Source of the DNA: Methanosarcina barkeri str. Wiesmoor
GTDB taxonomy: Archaea; Halobacteriota; Methanosarcinia; Methanosarcinales; Methanosarcinaceae
Assembly (NCBI RefSeq): GCF_000969985.1
Contig: NZ_CP009526.1
Location: 2,728,001 to 2,792,000 of the forward strand
Direction of reading: 5' to 3'
DNA: 64,000 nucleotides
Position numbers and translations under genes: made by a program. Below the pieces are notes generated by a model that worked only from the letters and a program-made list of their open reading frames with translations, was not told the origin of the DNA and did no database searches. This document shows, in pieces, positions 63,941 to 64,000 of the stretch. How positions within the stretch are numbered: the stretch's first letter is position 1; the number at the start of each line of letters is the position of its first letter.

Positions 63941-64000
63941 GGAGCGCAGAAGGTCACGAATACCCTATTCTTTAGATTGGGGATGAAGTGAACCCTCGCC
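63941..64000 (+). mobile_element. Left end of another IS200 copy (runs off the window)
   Basis: GGGAGCGCAGAAGGTCACGA ... GATGAAGTGAACCCTCGCC matches the reverse complement of 18303-18368 with few changes, including the hairpin loop CTTTAG. A rightward tnpA is expected just beyond the window. Confidence 0.75.

Overview
The window is from a methanogenic archaeon of the genus Methanosarcina. It is AT-rich with long intergenic gaps and has archaeal TATA-type promoters and GGTGA/GGAG ribosome sites. Genus markers are an HdrA-MvhD fusion followed by a polyferredoxin, a UPF0228 protein, YVTN and PKD/beta-helix surface proteins with PGF-type C termini, LL-diaminopimelate aminotransferase, a CbiM/NikM transporter, soluble PAS/GAF histidine kinases and a bacterial-type Lon. 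No rRNA, tRNA or CRISPR array was seen. The species is not resolved.

Layout. 1-0.33 kb: 5' part of dapL. 0.9-5.5 kb: a large membrane-anchored TPR protein, then a membrane M48-type peptidase translated with a small partner. 5.5-8.4 kb: decayed accessory DNA with an ISAzo13-like transposase remnant, two related MITEs, a small gene with an in-frame UAG (possible pyrrolysine), a frameshifted DUF1036 gene and a 278-bp inverted-repeat element. 8.4-11.6 kb: a membrane HELGH protein, a SET-domain protein and an APC permease. 11.7-16.1 kb: a tightly coupled three-gene operon of CHAT protease/NB-ARC/TPR protein, zinc ribbon and small membrane protein, the best candidate here for an undescribed immune or cell-suicide system. 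16.7-27.3 kb: a phage-type protein, an IS200 element, and a block bounded by 414-bp inverted repeats that holds a histidine kinase, an acyltransferase and an IS605 element whose tnpB is split by an IS4-family element with a 10-bp target duplication. 27.4-28.2 kb: two non-autonomous IS200-like elements.

28.7-32.6 kb: hdrA-mvhD fusion and an eight-cluster polyferredoxin, the core energy-metabolism genes of the window. 32.8-37 kb: winged-helix protein, universal stress protein, a UPF0228 gene with a degenerate second copy, and a YVTN beta-propeller surface protein. 37.1-44.8 kb: an orphan IS605 right end, LysE exporter, alpha/beta hydrolase, an MFS exporter behind a perfect 22-bp palindrome and a 17-unit minisatellite, an FMN reductase-like protein, a membrane-anchored hypothetical and a UbiB-type kinase. 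45-49.4 kb: thioredoxin lipoprotein, Lon and a MarR regulator. 49.5-53.2 kb: a Gabija defence system (gajA plus gajB) whose helicase gene has an in-frame TAA. 53.3-55.4 kb: gene remnants and a NUDIX hydrolase. 56-61 kb: beta-helix/PKD surface protein and a polysaccharide flippase. 61.3-63.7 kb: a nicotianamine-synthase-like C-terminal fragment, then cbiM and a PDGLE small subunit of a nickel/cobalt ECF transporter. The window closes on the end of another IS200 copy.

Two patterns run through the window. Most intergenic gaps carry short tandem arrays (12-23 bp units) or dispersed non-autonomous elements. Defence-type and signalling genes (CHAT operon, Gabija, MarR/Lon, stress protein) sit among the mobile DNA, as in a typical accessory region. 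Start codons were moved from the longest reading frame wherever a ribosome site or operon overlap clearly favoured an internal start.
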